In this document: positions 1-14,318 of the stretch, one piece after another | Layout of the letters: every line of letters begins with the position of its first letter | How positions within the stretch are numbered: the stretch's first letter is position 1 | Source of the DNA: Microbacterium sp. RURRCA19A | Lineage (GTDB): Bacteria > Actinomycetota > Actinomycetes > Actinomycetales > Microbacteriaceae | Direction: 5' to 3' | DNA: 64,000 bases | NCBI RefSeq assembly: GCF_900156455.1 | Contig: NZ_FTNQ01000001.1 | Location: forward strand, 310,001-374,000 | Position numbers and translations under genes: made by a program | The notes under the pieces: model-generated | Told to the model about the DNA's origin: nothing | Database searches by the model: none | What the model saw: the letters and a program-made list of their open reading frames with translations, nothing else

Positions 1-148
1 ACAGGGTCACCACCCTCAGTAGAACCGAGCGGGGCAGGCCCGTCACAGCCGCAGTGAGAGCGGCGCACACCCCGGTGGGCGCAATGCGGGGTGGTACCGC
101 GGTCCGACCGGATCGTCCCTGCAGGTGGATCGCAACCTGCGGAGAGAC
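1..148 (+). promoter_or_regulatory. T-box leader of ileS (5' end outside window)
   Basis: The conserved T-box bulge TGGTACCGCGG lies at 92-102, the element that pairs with the uncharged tRNA 3' end. A hairpin follows, GCAGGT (121-126) against ACCTGC (135-140), ending just before the GGAG ribosome binding site (141-144) and the ATG at 149. There is no U-run terminator, so I infer control of translation initiation by hiding the binding site, as described for actinobacterial ileS T-boxes. The specifier loop with an isoleucine codon was not identified and probably lies upstream of base 1. Confidence 0.85.
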
Positions 149-3525
<3,377 letters not shown>

Positions 3526-3529
<4 letters not shown>

Positions 3530-4878
3530 GCGACCGTTCCCGCGCCGACGCCGTGTACAGCGCCCTGCTCGAACGGCAGGGCGAGCAGTGGGTGCAGCCG
3601 CGCGTCGAGCGCACGCGCCGCGTGCTCGAGCTGCTCGACGACCCGCAGCGCACCTACCGCGTGATCCACGTGACGGGCACGAACGGCAAGACGTCGACGA
3701 GCCGCATCATCGAGAGCCTGCTGCGGTCGCTCGGCCTGCGGACCGGGCTGTTCACGAGTCCGCACCTCGAGCGGTTCACCGAGCGGATCCTCATCGACGG
3801 CGAGCCGGTGGCGGATGCCGCGGTGGCCGACGCCTGGGACGAGATCCAGCCCTTCGTTCAGATCGTCGATGCCGAGCTCGAAGCGTCCGGAGACGCGCCG
3901 CTGACCTTCTTCGAACTGCTCACCGTGCTCGCGTTCGTCGCGTGCGCGGACGCGCCCATCGACGTCCTCGTGCTCGAGGTCGGAATGGGCGGCGAGTGGG
4001 ACTCGACGAACACCGCCGACGGCGACGTCGCGGTCTTCACCCCGATCGACATCGACCACACCGACCGCCTGGGGAACACGATCGCCGAGATCGCGACCGT
4101 CAAGGCCGGGATCATCAAGGAGGGTGCCGCGGTGGTCTCCGCCGCGCAACCCGAGGACGCGCGGCGCGCGATCCTCGCCCGCGCCGAGCGCATGCACGCG
4201 ACCGTGGCGTTCGCGGGCGAGGCGTTCACCCTCGAGGCGCAGACGCTCGCCGTCGGCGGGCAGTTGCTGACGGTGCGCGGCATCGCCGGCACCTACTCCG
4301 AGCTCTACCTTCCGCTGTACGGCGCGCACCAGGGGGCGAACGCGGCCCTCGCGGTCGCCGCCGTCGAGTCGCTCATCGGGGGAGGAACGCAGCCTCTGAA
4401 CGCCGAGATCGTCGCCGACGGCCTCGGGGCCGTCACCTCGCCGGGACGCCTCCAGCTCCTCGGCACCGCACCGACGGTGCTCGTCGACGCCGCGCACAAC
4501 CCGCACGGAGCGCGCGCGCTGGTCGCCGCGCTCGATGAGGCGTTCGACATCGACGAATGGGGGGCGGTCGTCGGCATCCTGGCGGGGAAGGACACCGTCG
4601 GCATCGTCTCGACGCTCACCCCCGCCGTGGCGCGCGTCTTCGCGACCGCTCCCGACAGCGAACGCGCGGGGGATCCCGACGTCATCGCGGACGTGGCCGA
4701 GGCCGCGGACGTGCCCGTCACGGTGCACCCCACGCTCGAGGATGCGGCCGACGCCGCGCGGGCCTGGGCGTCCGAGTCCGATCGGCGCGCGGTCGTCATC
4801 GCGGGGTCGGTGGTACTCGCGGGCGAGGCGATCCGCCTCGCGGAGCTCGAGGACTGGAAGTCCGGGTGGCAGGGATGA
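3526..4878 (+). CDS. folC: Bifunctional folylpolyglutamate/dihydrofolate synthase
   Basis: Mur-ligase family enzyme that adds glutamate to dihydropteroate or folate, keeping folates in the cell. The 450 residues carry the ATP-binding loop GTNGKTS at 51-57, the central ligase motif around [14 protein letters not shown] (DIDHTD follows), and the C-terminal ligase domain with DAAHNPHGA. It starts inside the end of ileS (ATGA) and its own stop overlaps the next start the same way, so ileS-folC-DUF4233 are translationally coupled. This order is standard in actinobacteria. Confidence 0.96.
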
Positions 4879-5279
4879 GCCCGCGCGAGCGTCGCCCCCG
4901 ACGCGTCCGCGGGGCCCAGGAGTCGCTCGGGGCCGTCGTCCTCGGCTTCGAGTCGATCGTCGTCTTCCTGGGCGGGCTCGTGGTCTACGGTCTGAAGGCG
5001 CTCCCGTGGGGCATCGAGCCGTGGTGGGGCATCGTGGGCGGCGTCGTGATGGCCGCGGCGATGGTCGCGACCTCGGGGCTGCTCCGTCATCGGTGGGCGA
5101 TCATCGTCGGCTGGGCTCTGCAGGTGATCCTGGCGCTCGGTGGCATCCTCGTTCCCGCCCTCGCCGTCGTCGCTCTCATTTTCGGCGGTATGTGGGCGTA
5201 TGCGACGATCAAGGGAGCGGCCCTCGACCGCGCCAACGCGCGGAGGGCCGCCGACCCCGACCTCTCGAACGGAGAATGA
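4875..5279 (+). CDS. DUF4233 family small membrane protein
   Basis: A 134-residue protein with a basic N-terminus (RERRPRRVRG) and about four hydrophobic segments: FESIVVFLGGLVVYGL, WGIVGGVVMAAAMVAT, WAIIVGWALQVILALGG and LAVVALIFGGMWAY. It fits DUF4233, a family of unknown function that accompanies folC and ndk in actinobacteria. The start is the ATG overlapping the folC stop; longer forms of this frame run inside folC and are not credible. The function is unknown, and the membrane location is inferred from hydropathy. Confidence 0.88.
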   Translation: MSPRERRPRRVRGAQESLGAVVLGFESIVVFLGGLVVYGLKALPWGIEPWWGIVGGVVMAAAMVATSGLLRHRWAIIVGWALQVILALGGILVPALAVVALIFGGMWAYATIKGAALDRANARRAADPDLSNGE

Positions 5280-5282
5280 CCC

Positions 5283-5699
5283 ATGGCCACCGAAGAGACC
5301 CTCGTCCTGGTCAAGCCCGATGGCGTCGCCCGCGGCCTGACCGGCGCGATCCTCGCCCGCATCGAGGCGAAGGGCTATGCCCTCGTCGACATCCGCCTCG
5401 TCGAACCCGACCGCGAGACCCTGGCGCGGCACTACGCCGAGCACGAGGGCAAGCCGTTCTACGAGCCGCTGCTGGAGTTCATGCTCTCCGGCCCGTCGGT
5501 GGCGATCCGCCTCGCCGGAAACCGCGTCATCGAGGGGTTCCGCTCCCTCGCCGGCACCACCGACCCGACGACCGCGGCCCCGGGCACGATCCGCGGCGAC
5601 TTCGGCCGCGACTGGGGCCTCAAGGTCCAGCAGAACCTCGTCCACGGCAGCGACAGCCCCGAGTCCGCCGCGCGCGAGCTCGCGATCTGGTTCGCCTGA
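5283..5699 (+). CDS. ndk: Nucleoside-diphosphate kinase
   Basis: Transfers the gamma-phosphate from ATP to nucleoside diphosphates through a phosphohistidine, balancing NTP and dNTP pools. It has 138 residues, typical for the family. The catalytic histidine is H121 in NLVHGSDSPESA, and the N-terminal TLVLVKPDGV motif is intact. It lies 3 bases after the DUF4233 gene, as last gene of the ileS operon, and is followed by a strong hairpin terminator. Confidence 0.98.
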   Translation: MATEETLVLVKPDGVARGLTGAILARIEAKGYALVDIRLVEPDRETLARHYAEHEGKPFYEPLLEFMLSGPSVAIRLAGNRVIEGFRSLAGTTDPTTAAPGTIRGDFGRDWGLKVQQNLVHGSDSPESAARELAIWFA

Positions 5700-5712
5700 C
5701 CCGGATGCCACG

Positions 5713-5745
5713 ACGGCCGCCGCCCCCGTGTGGGGCGGCGGCCGT
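5713..5745 (+). terminator. Terminator after ndk
   Basis: A perfect 14-bp GC-rich stem (5713-5726 with 5732-5745) and a 5-base loop, followed by TCTGTCGTCT. It lies 13 bases after the ndk stop. The stem is very stable but the T-tract is weak. Confidence 0.75.
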
Positions 5746-5821
5746 TCTGTCGTCTCCGCCGGGGCTGCGCGGCACCGACTCCGCGATCCGCCCTGGCTCA
5801 GTGGCATCCGTCCGGAACGGA

Positions 5822-5853
5822 CTGAGGTTCCGAGGATCGCCGAGGCTGTGCGG
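5822..5853 (+). repeat. Degenerate copy of an 18-bp repeat unit
   Basis: Lies between the convergent ndk and VKOR genes. CTGAGGTT-N4-GGATCG-N2-GAGGCTGTGCGG resembles, with several mismatches, the tandem 18-bp repeat read on the minus strand at 21833-21798. The rest of 5746-5869 shows nothing recognisable apart from one GGCATCC heptamer. Confidence 0.45.
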
Positions 5854-5869
5854 CGGCGTGTGGAGGACG

Positions 5870-6469
5870 TCAGATCTGTCCGAGGACGTCGAGCCGCAGC
5901 TGAGCGAGCACGGCGACGACGACGTAGCCGCCGAACGCCATGAGCGGGACCCAGGCCATGAGCGACGCGGCGACGTTCCGCGTCTTCGCGCCGACGGGGA
6001 AGATGCCCTCGCGCAGCAGGTGCAACGTGACGGCGAAGAACGTGGGGATCACCACGGACCACGTCACCATGCACCAGGGGCACAGGGTGCCGAGCACGAA
6101 GATGCTCTGCGAGATCAGCCAGATGACGAAGGTCATCGCCCCGACGATGCCCAACCAGAAGAGGATCCAGAACCAGCGGGCGAACCGTGCGCCCGCGAGG
6201 ATGGCGAAGCCGACCACGATCGGCGCGATCCACGCGGCGAGACCGATGATCGGGTTCGGGAATCCGAAGACGCTGCCCTGCCAGGACTTCAGGTTCGCGG
6301 TGCACTGGACGAGCACGCTGAAGTCGCAGGATGCCGCTTGCCCGCCGTCCATGAGCTGACGGAACCGCTCCATCGTCAGCGAGAACGCCGCCCACCATCC
6401 GATCGCTCCCGCGATGATCAACCACACCGCGAGGACCGTGGGCCGGCGCGGGGCGACGCTTTCACTCAT
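5870..6469 (-). CDS. Vitamin K epoxide reductase family protein (VKOR)
   Basis: Integral membrane disulfide-forming enzyme; in actinobacteria VKOR proteins pass electrons from a periplasmic DsbA-like partner to menaquinone. The 199 residues form 4-5 transmembrane segments. The active-site CPWC is at C130/C133 and the loop cysteine pair at C48 and C56, so all four redox cysteines are present. There is no fused thioredoxin domain. A thioredoxin-like partner is not adjacent. An AAGAAT -10-like element lies 7 bases before the ATG on this strand, suggesting a leaderless transcript. Confidence 0.93.
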   Translation of the reverse strand: MSESVAPRRPTVLAVWLIIAGAIGWWAAFSLTMERFRQLMDGGQAASCDFSVLVQCTANLKSWQGSVFGFPNPIIGLAAWIAPIVVGFAILAGARFARWFWILFWLGIVGAMTFVIWLISQSIFVLGTLCPWCMVTWSVVIPTFFAVTLHLLREGIFPVGAKTRNVAASLMAWVPLMAFGGYVVVAVLAQLRLDVLGQI

Positions 6470-6523
6470 GCTCGCGATTCTTCCACCGTCCGGCGATGCA
6501 GCCGCTGTGCGATGCCTCGGCGT

Positions 6524-6587
6524 CGAGACGCCGTGTCGCCGAGACGCCGTGTCAGCGAGACGCCGTGTCAGCGATACGCCGTGTCGT
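6524..6587 (+). repeat. Four tandem copies of a 16-bp unit
   Basis: The unit CGAGACGCCGTGTCAG occurs at 6524, 6540, 6556 and 6572. The middle two copies are identical; the outer two differ by one to three bases. It directly precedes the nested palindrome at 6613. There are no spacers, so it is not a CRISPR array. Confidence 0.85.
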
Positions 6588-6612
6588 CGGGAGGCGCCCC
6601 GTCCCTCCTCCT

Positions 6613-6679
6613 CGATAAACGCGATCGGCGGCGAGAAACGCGCCGCCGTCGCGTTTCTGACCGCGAATCGCGTTTATCG
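6613..6679. repeat. Nested perfect palindrome
   Basis: Outer arms CGATAAACGCGAT (6613-6625) and its exact reverse complement (6667-6679) enclose inner arms AGAAACGCG (6634-6642) and its complement (6650-6658). The two arm sequences are themselves related (AAACGCG core), so the element could fold as one long hairpin or as paired hairpins. It lies between divergent genes, so a simple terminator role is unlikely for rne. Confidence 0.8.
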
Positions 6680-6725
6680 AACATGAAGACCCACGGCGCC
6701 TGTGAGCGAATCGGGCCGACCGTGC

Positions 6726-6731
6726 GATAAT
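6726..6731 (+). promoter_or_regulatory. Putative -10 element of the rne promoter
   Basis: GATAAT in CGATAATGG would give a start near 6738 and a leader of about 180 bases before the rne ATG at 6919. I could not identify a convincing -35 hexamer. Confidence 0.5.
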
Positions 6732-6918
6732 GGAGCTTCGATGAGCCGCGGCCGCGCCGCAGGCGAATCACCAGAAGACTTCGGGCGATGACCGCCCTTC
6801 GCAGCACGAGCCGCAGGCCTGCTGCAGACCGAGTGAGTTCGCGGCCCCGCCGGGTGCGGCGCCGCACGAGATTTCGCCGGGCGACGCGCGGTGTCGCCCG
6901 CCAGGGAGTACGCCCGAC

Positions 6919-9366
6919 ATGGCTGACGCAACCGAAGATCAGATCCCCACCGAGACCCCGGTGGACGACACCCCCGACACGACGCAGGTCGAGGACGCGG
7001 CGACGGACGCACCGTCGACCGACGCCGATCCCGACGACGAGGCCGCGGTCGAGGATGCCGAGTCCGCCGCGGAGAGCGACGCCGGTGAGCCCGCCGTCCT
7101 CTCGACGGATGCGGTGGATGCCGTCGAGGCCGACGCCGTGACCGCGACCGCGACCGACGCCGTGGAACCCGAGGTCGACACGGCCCCCGCCGAGCCCGAG
7201 GTCCCCGCCGAGCCCGAAGCCCCCGCCGAGCCCGAGAAGCCGGCCATCCCCACCGCGGTCTCGCTGGGCCTGCTCCCCGAGGTGTTCGTGTCGGCGGTGT
7301 CGACGCAGCTGCACTTCTACGCCCCCGAGCTCCCTCCTCTCATCGTGCGCGACGAGGTCGATGACCGCGACGACGAGGCACCCGCCGAGCGGACGTCCGC
7401 CAACGCCCGCCGCCGCAACCGGCGACGCGGGGGAGCGGTAACCGGCACCGACGAGCCGGCCGAGGCTCCGGCGGCTCCCGTCCGCCAGCGCGCCGTGGAA
7501 CTCATCACCGAACCGCAGCGCATCAAGGGCTCGACGCGTCTCGAGGCCAAGAAGCAGCGGCGCCGCGACGGTCGTGAGGCCGGACGCCGCCGCCCGGTCG
7601 TGACCGAGGCCGAGTTCCTCGCCCGCCGCGAGGCCGTCGACCGTGTCATGGTCGTGCGCTCCAAGGGCGGTCGCATCCAGATCGGTGTCCTCGAAGACAA
7701 CGTGCTCGTCGAGCACTACGTCGCCCGGAACCAGGATGCCTCGCTCATCGGCAACGTCTACCTGGGTCGCGTCCAGAACGTGCTGCCGAGCATGGAGGCG
7801 GCGTTCGTCGACATCGGTCGTGGCCGCAACGCCGTGCTGTACTCCGGCGAGGTCGACTGGGACGGCGTCGAGACCGGCAATCAGCCCCGTCGGATCGAGC
7901 TCGCGCTGAAGTCCGGCGACCGCGTGCTCGTGCAGGTCACGAAAGACCCGGTGGGTCACAAGGGCGCCCGTCTCACGAGCCAGATCTCGCTGCCCGGCCG
8001 CTACCTCGTGTACGTGCCGAACGGATCGATGAACGGCATCTCCCGGAAGCTCCCCGACACCGAGCGCGCGCGCCTGAAGAAGATCCTCAAGGAGGTGCTG
8101 CCCGAGTCGTCGGGCGTCATCGTCCGGACGGCCGCCGAGGGCGCCACCGAAGACCAGCTGACGCGCGACGTCCAGCGCCTCACCGCGCAGTGGGAGCACA
8201 TCAGCACCCAGGTGAAGACGATCCAGGCCCCGGCGCTGCTGCACTCCGAGCCCGACCTGCTCGTCAAGATCGTGCGCGACGTCTTCAACGAGGACTTCAC
8301 GCGCATGCTCATCCAGGGTGACGAGGCGCTGACCACGATCTCCAACTACCTGGCCGGAGTCGCCCCCGACCTGCTCGAGCGCGTCGAGAAGTACGAGGGC
8401 GACCAGGATCCGTTCGACGCGTTCCGCATCACCGAGCAGATCGAGAAGGCGCTCGACCGCAAGGTCTGGCTGCCCTCCGGCGGGTCGCTCGTGATCGACC
8501 GCACCGAGGCCATGACCGTCGTCGACGTCAACACGGGCAAGTTCGTCGGGTCGGGCGGCAACCTCGAAGAGACGGTCACCAAGAACAACCTCGAGGCCGC
8601 GGAGGAGATCGTCCGCCAGCTGCGCCTCCGCGACATCGGCGGCATCATCGTCGTCGACTTCATCGACATGGTGCTCGAGTCCAACCGCGACCTCGTGCTG
8701 CGCCGCCTCATCGAGTGCCTGAGCCGCGACCGGACGAAGCACCAGGTCGCCGAGGTCACGTCCCTCGGTCTCGTGCAGATGACCCGCAAGAAGCTGGGTC
8801 TGGGTCTTCTCGAGACGTTCAGCGAGGCGTGCGAGGTCTGCGCCGGCCGCGGTGTCATCGTGCACCACGACCCCGTGGTGAAGCACCGCTCGACGCCCGC
8901 CGCGAACAGCAACGGCAACGGCAACGGCAACCGCCGCAGCGGAGGCCGCGGGGGCAACGGCTCCGCGGCGGCCGGCGGCGCGGGCGGCGGCAACGGCAAC
9001 GGTGCGCAGGCGGCGCCGACCGGCGGCACGCACGTGATCACCGAAGGCGTGAAGTCGGCGCTCGCGCAGATCGCGGCATCCACGATCCATCCGACGGTCG
9101 ATGACCCGGCGGTCGTCGAGGCGGCCGTGGTCGCATCGGTCGAGGCGGTTCTGGATGCCAAGGCCGAGGCGCCCGCGCGCGAGAAGCGCCCGCGCAAGAA
9201 GCGTGAGCCGCGGGCCCCGCGCACCGAGAAGGACGCGCTGCTCGAGTCGGTGCTCGAGGCTCTGCCCGAGCCCAAGGCGCCCGGTCAGGGACGCTCGCGC
9301 CGCCGTGTGACCACCGCCGCGCTCACCGGCACTCCCGTGAACGCGCAGCCGACCACGGAGGCGTAG
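6919..9366 (+). CDS. rne: Ribonuclease E/G
   Basis: Endoribonuclease of mRNA decay and rRNA/tRNA processing. Of 815 residues, about 1-130 are acidic and Pro/Ala/Glu-rich (low complexity). The S1 RNA-binding domain follows from about 247 (RIQIGVLEDN...GNVYLGRVQNVLPSM). The magnesium-binding catalytic aspartates are in VVDVNTG (D536) and IIVVDFIDM (D580), with the zinc-link motif CEVC after. The tail from about 660 is Gly/Asn-rich then basic (KRPRKKREPRAPR), as in actinobacterial RNase E scaffolds. ATG at 6919 follows AGGGAG. The mapping of termini as RNA or partner binding is inferred. Confidence 0.96.
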   Translation: MADATEDQIPTETPVDDTPDTTQVEDAATDAPSTDADPDDEAAVEDAESAAESDAGEPAVLSTDAVDAVEADAVTATATDAVEPEVDTAPAEPEVPAEPEAPAEPEKPAIPTAVSLGLLPEVFVSAVSTQLHFYAPELPPLIVRDEVDDRDDEAPAERTSANARRRNRRRGGAVTGTDEPAEAPAAPVRQRAVELITEPQRIKGSTRLEAKKQRRRDGREAGRRRPVVTEAEFLARREAVDRVMVVRSKGGRIQIGVLEDNVLVEHYVARNQDASLIGNVYLGRVQNVLPSMEAAFVDIGRGRNAVLYSGEVDWDGVETGNQPRRIELALKSGDRVLVQVTKDPVGHKGARLTSQISLPGRYLVYVPNGSMNGISRKLPDTERARLKKILKEVLPESSGVIVRTAAEGATEDQLTRDVQRLTAQWEHISTQVKTIQAPALLHSEPDLLVKIVRDVFNEDFTRMLIQGDEALTTISNYLAGVAPDLLERVEKYEGDQDPFDAFRITEQIEKALDRKVWLPSGGSLVIDRTEAMTVVDVNTGKFVGSGGNLEETVTKNNLEAAEEIVRQLRLRDIGGIIVVDFIDMVLESNRDLVLRRLIECLSRDRTKHQVAEVTSLGLVQMTRKKLGLGLLETFSEACEVCAGRGVIVHHDPVVKHRSTPAANSNGNGNGNRRSGGRGGNGSAAAGGAGGGNGNGAQAAPTGGTHVITEGVKSALAQIAASTIHPTVDDPAVVEAAVVASVEAVLDAKAEAPAREKRPRKKREPRAPRTEKDALLESVLEALPEPKAPGQGRSRRRVTTAALTGTPVNAQPTTEA

Positions 9367-9381
9367 CCCCCGTCTGTCTCA

Positions 9382-9447
9382 CGCGTGAGGGGTCGATATC
9401 CGTCGCATCCGACCACGGTCGGGCGACAGATATCGACCCCTCACGCG
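9382..9447. repeat. 66-bp near-perfect palindrome, copy 1 of a dispersed family
   Basis: Arms of 25 bases (9382-9406 and 9423-9447) match with one mismatch, and the centre CCGACC-AC-GGTCGG (9409-9422) is palindromic too. The core TGAGGGGTCG-ATATCC recurs at 49552-49607. It sits between convergent rne and the DUF4031 gene and could stop transcription from both sides, but lacks a T-tract. Confidence 0.85.
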
Positions 9448-9453
9448 GATCGG

Positions 9454-9726
9454 TTAGATACCGCGGCGCTCGCGGGCGGTGATGCGCAGGCCCGAAGCGC
9501 GCAGACGGCGGACCAGCTCACGCCCGCCGACATGCTCGGCGCCGGCGGCGACGAGGTCGGCGTGCCGCTCGTCGGGCACGTCGTAGTGGTCGAGGTCGAA
9601 GGCTCGGCGGGGGATGCCGGCCGCCGCTGCGAAGGCGTGGAGCTCGTCGAGGTTCGCGTCGCTCACCAGGTGCGCCCAGAGCCTGCCGTGCGCCGGCCAC
9701 TGCGCGTCGTCGATGAGAATGGCCAC
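9454..9726 (-). CDS. DUF4031 domain protein
   Basis: A 90-residue cytoplasmic protein starting MAILIDDAQW (GTG start). The sequence WPAHGRLWAHLVSD...LHAFAAAAGIPRRAFDLDHYDVP fits DUF4031, a small family of unknown function found mostly in actinobacteria. TAGGAT lies 6 bases before the GTG, so the transcript is probably leaderless. It is a single gene convergent with rne. Confidence 0.85.
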   Translation of the reverse strand: MAILIDDAQWPAHGRLWAHLVSDANLDELHAFAAAAGIPRRAFDLDHYDVPDERHADLVAAGAEHVGGRELVRRLRASGLRITARERRGI

Positions 9727-9763
9727 ATCGCGATCCTACGGCCGACACGCGGTCCCGATGCTT

Positions 9764-9792
9764 TTGCCGGATGCCGCCGGGTGGGCTAAACT
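9764..9792 (+). promoter_or_regulatory. Promoter of rplU-rpmA
   Basis: TTGCCG (9764-9769), a 17-base spacer and TAAACT (9787-9792) form a good housekeeping promoter. It predicts a leader of about 140 bases before rplU, containing the hairpin AGGGCT-CGA-AGCCCT (9870-9884). Confidence 0.65.
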
Positions 9793-9938
9793 CGTCCTTT
9801 GGTGCGTCGTGTCCGCGCGATTGACGCGAGACCCCGTCGACTTCGGTCGGCCGGATCGCACCGAGACTCAGGGCTCGAAGCCCTCCCGACGTCATCAGAC
9901 AACCGGAGCCGTGCGCTCCCGAACGAAACAGGTGTGAA

Positions 9939-10247
9939 GTGGTTTACGCAGTTGTGCGCGCCGGCGGCCGGCAGGAAAAGGTCGAGGTCGGCACGATCGT
10001 CGTGCTCGACCGCCAGGCGGCGAAGGTCGGCGAGAGCATCCAGCTGCCCGCCGTCCTGTTCGTCGACGGCGAGAAGGTCACGACCGACGCCGACAAGCTC
10101 GCGAAGGTCTCGGTCACGGCCGAGGTCCTCGGTGAGGAGCGCGGTCCGAAGATCGTGATCCAGAAGTTCAAGAACAAGACCGGCTACAAGAAGCGCCAGG
10201 GCCACCGTCAGGACCTCACGCGCGTCAAGATCACCGGCATCAAGTAA
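9939..10247 (+). CDS. rplU: 50S ribosomal protein L21
   Basis: 102-residue protein of the large ribosomal subunit that binds 23S rRNA. The N-terminus [18 protein letters not shown] and the C-terminal [14 protein letters not shown]...VKITGI are characteristic. GTG is the start, as usual for this gene in actinobacteria; only a weak ribosome binding site is visible. It is followed by rpmA after 18 bases, and the pair is transcribed from the promoter at 9764. Confidence 0.98.
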   Translation: MVYAVVRAGGRQEKVEVGTIVVLDRQAAKVGESIQLPAVLFVDGEKVTTDADKLAKVSVTAEVLGEERGPKIVIQKFKNKTGYKKRQGHRQDLTRVKITGIK

Positions 10248-10265
10248 GAGCCAGGAGACGCAGAG

Positions 10266-13005
<2,740 letters not shown>

Positions 13006-13009
13006 CGCG

Positions 13010-14269
13010 ATGACCCTCACCGCCGTTTCGGTCGACGAACGCCTGCGTCTCGCGAAAGACGCCGCGCGTCAGGTCGGGCTCCTCGATTCCGCGGCGAAGA
13101 CCGCGATGCTGCGGGCGATCGCCGAGGCCATCGACACCCACTCCGAGGCCATCGTGGCGGCCAACGCGGACGACCTCGAGAACGGCCGCGCCGCCGACAT
13201 CGGCGATGCGCTGCTCGACCGTCTCCGGCTCGACGCGGCGCGCGTGGCCGCCCTCGCCACCGCCGTCCGCGACGTCGCCGAGCTGCCCGATCCGGTCGGC
13301 CGCGTCCTCGACCGGCGTACTCTTCCCAACGGCCTCGCGCTCGAGAAGGTCGCGGTGCCCTTCGGTGTCGTCGGATCGATCTACGAAGCCCGCCCGAACG
13401 TGACGGTCGACATCGCGGCACTCGCGCTGCGTTCCGGAAACGCCGTGGTGCTGCGCGGAGGTTCTGCCGCGCTGAATTCCAACGCCGCCCTCGTCGAGGT
13501 GATGCGCGGCGCCCTTTCGAGCCAGGGCGTCTCGCCCGAAGCGATCCAGACGGTCGACGACTTCGGCCGCGACGGCGCCCGCGCCCTGATGAACGCGCGA
13601 GGCCTGGTCGACGTCCTGGTGCCGCGCGGAAGCGCCGGACTCATCGAGACCGTCGTGACCGAGTCGACGGTGCCGGTGATCGAGACCGGCGCCGGTGTCG
13701 TGCACGTGTACTTGGATGCCACGGCCCGAGCCGACTGGGCGCGGGACATCGTGCTGAACGCGAAGACGCAGCGACCCAGCGTCTGCAACGCCGTCGAGAC
13801 CGTGCTCGTCCACCGGGATGCCGCCGATCGGCTGCTGCCCGACCTGCTGGGCTCCCTCGCCTCCGCCGGCGTCCGCGTGCACGGCGACGAGGCGGTGGCG
13901 GGTTACGACCCCCGTGTTGTGGCGGCCACGGAAGACGATTGGGCCACCGAGTACCTGAGCCTCGACCTGGCCGTCCGCGTCGTGGACGATCTCGACACCG
14001 CGCTCGCGCACATCCGCCGCTACTCGACGCACCACACCGAGTCGATCATCACCGACGACGACGCGTCGGCCGCACGGTTCCTGGCGGAGGTCGACTCCGC
14101 GGTGGTGCTCGTCAACGCGTCCACGCGGTTCACCGATGGCGGAGAGTTCGGCTTCGGTGCCGAGGTGGGGATCTCCACGCAGAAGCTGCACGCCCGCGGT
14201 CCTATGGGGCTGGCCGAACTCACCAGCACCAAGTGGCTCGGGCGCGGCGACGGCCAGGTCCGGGCCTGA
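13010..14269 (+). CDS. proA: Glutamate-5-semialdehyde dehydrogenase (gamma-glutamyl phosphate reductase)
   Basis: NADPH-dependent second step of proline synthesis. 419 residues; the catalytic cysteine is C259 in KTQRPSVCNAVET, and the C-terminal GEFGFGAEVGISTQKLHARGPMG motif is intact. It begins 4 bases after proB, but TAGACT (12998-13003) lies 6 bases before its ATG inside the proB end, so it may also have its own leaderless promoter. Confidence 0.97.
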   Translation: MTLTAVSVDERLRLAKDAARQVGLLDSAAKTAMLRAIAEAIDTHSEAIVAANADDLENGRAADIGDALLDRLRLDAARVAALATAVRDVAELPDPVGRVLDRRTLPNGLALEKVAVPFGVVGSIYEARPNVTVDIAALALRSGNAVVLRGGSAALNSNAALVEVMRGALSSQGVSPEAIQTVDDFGRDGARALMNARGLVDVLVPRGSAGLIETVVTESTVPVIETGAGVVHVYLDATARADWARDIVLNAKTQRPSVCNAVETVLVHRDAADRLLPDLLGSLASAGVRVHGDEAVAGYDPRVVAATEDDWATEYLSLDLAVRVVDDLDTALAHIRRYSTHHTESIITDDDASAARFLAEVDSAVVLVNASTRFTDGGEFGFGAEVGISTQKLHARGPMGLAELTSTKWLGRGDGQVRA

Positions 14270-14273
14270 CCGC

Positions 14274-14279
14274 TAAAAT
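14274..14279 (+). promoter_or_regulatory. Putative -10 element before the small membrane protein and nadD
   Basis: TAAAAT directly follows the proA stop. It would give a start near 14286 and a leader of about 33 bases to the ATG at 14319. No clear -35 was found. Confidence 0.45.
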
Positions 14280-14318
14280 GGATCTGCGCGCCGCGCAGAA
14301 TTCTCGAACGGAGCACTG

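Larger units (their letters stand above)
6470..6918. other. 449-bp divergent intergenic region before rne
   Basis: This stretch separates the VKOR gene (minus) from rne (plus). It holds four tandem 16-bp units, a nested palindrome, a GATAAT -10 element and a leader of about 180 bases for rne. The leader ends in an AGGGAG ribosome binding site (about 6902-6907), 10-11 bases before the rne ATG. I see no credible small gene in it. Confidence 0.8.

Noticed and set aside
6524..6587. Tandem repeats as a CRISPR array
   Set aside because: Units are contiguous with no spacers and no cas genes are nearby.
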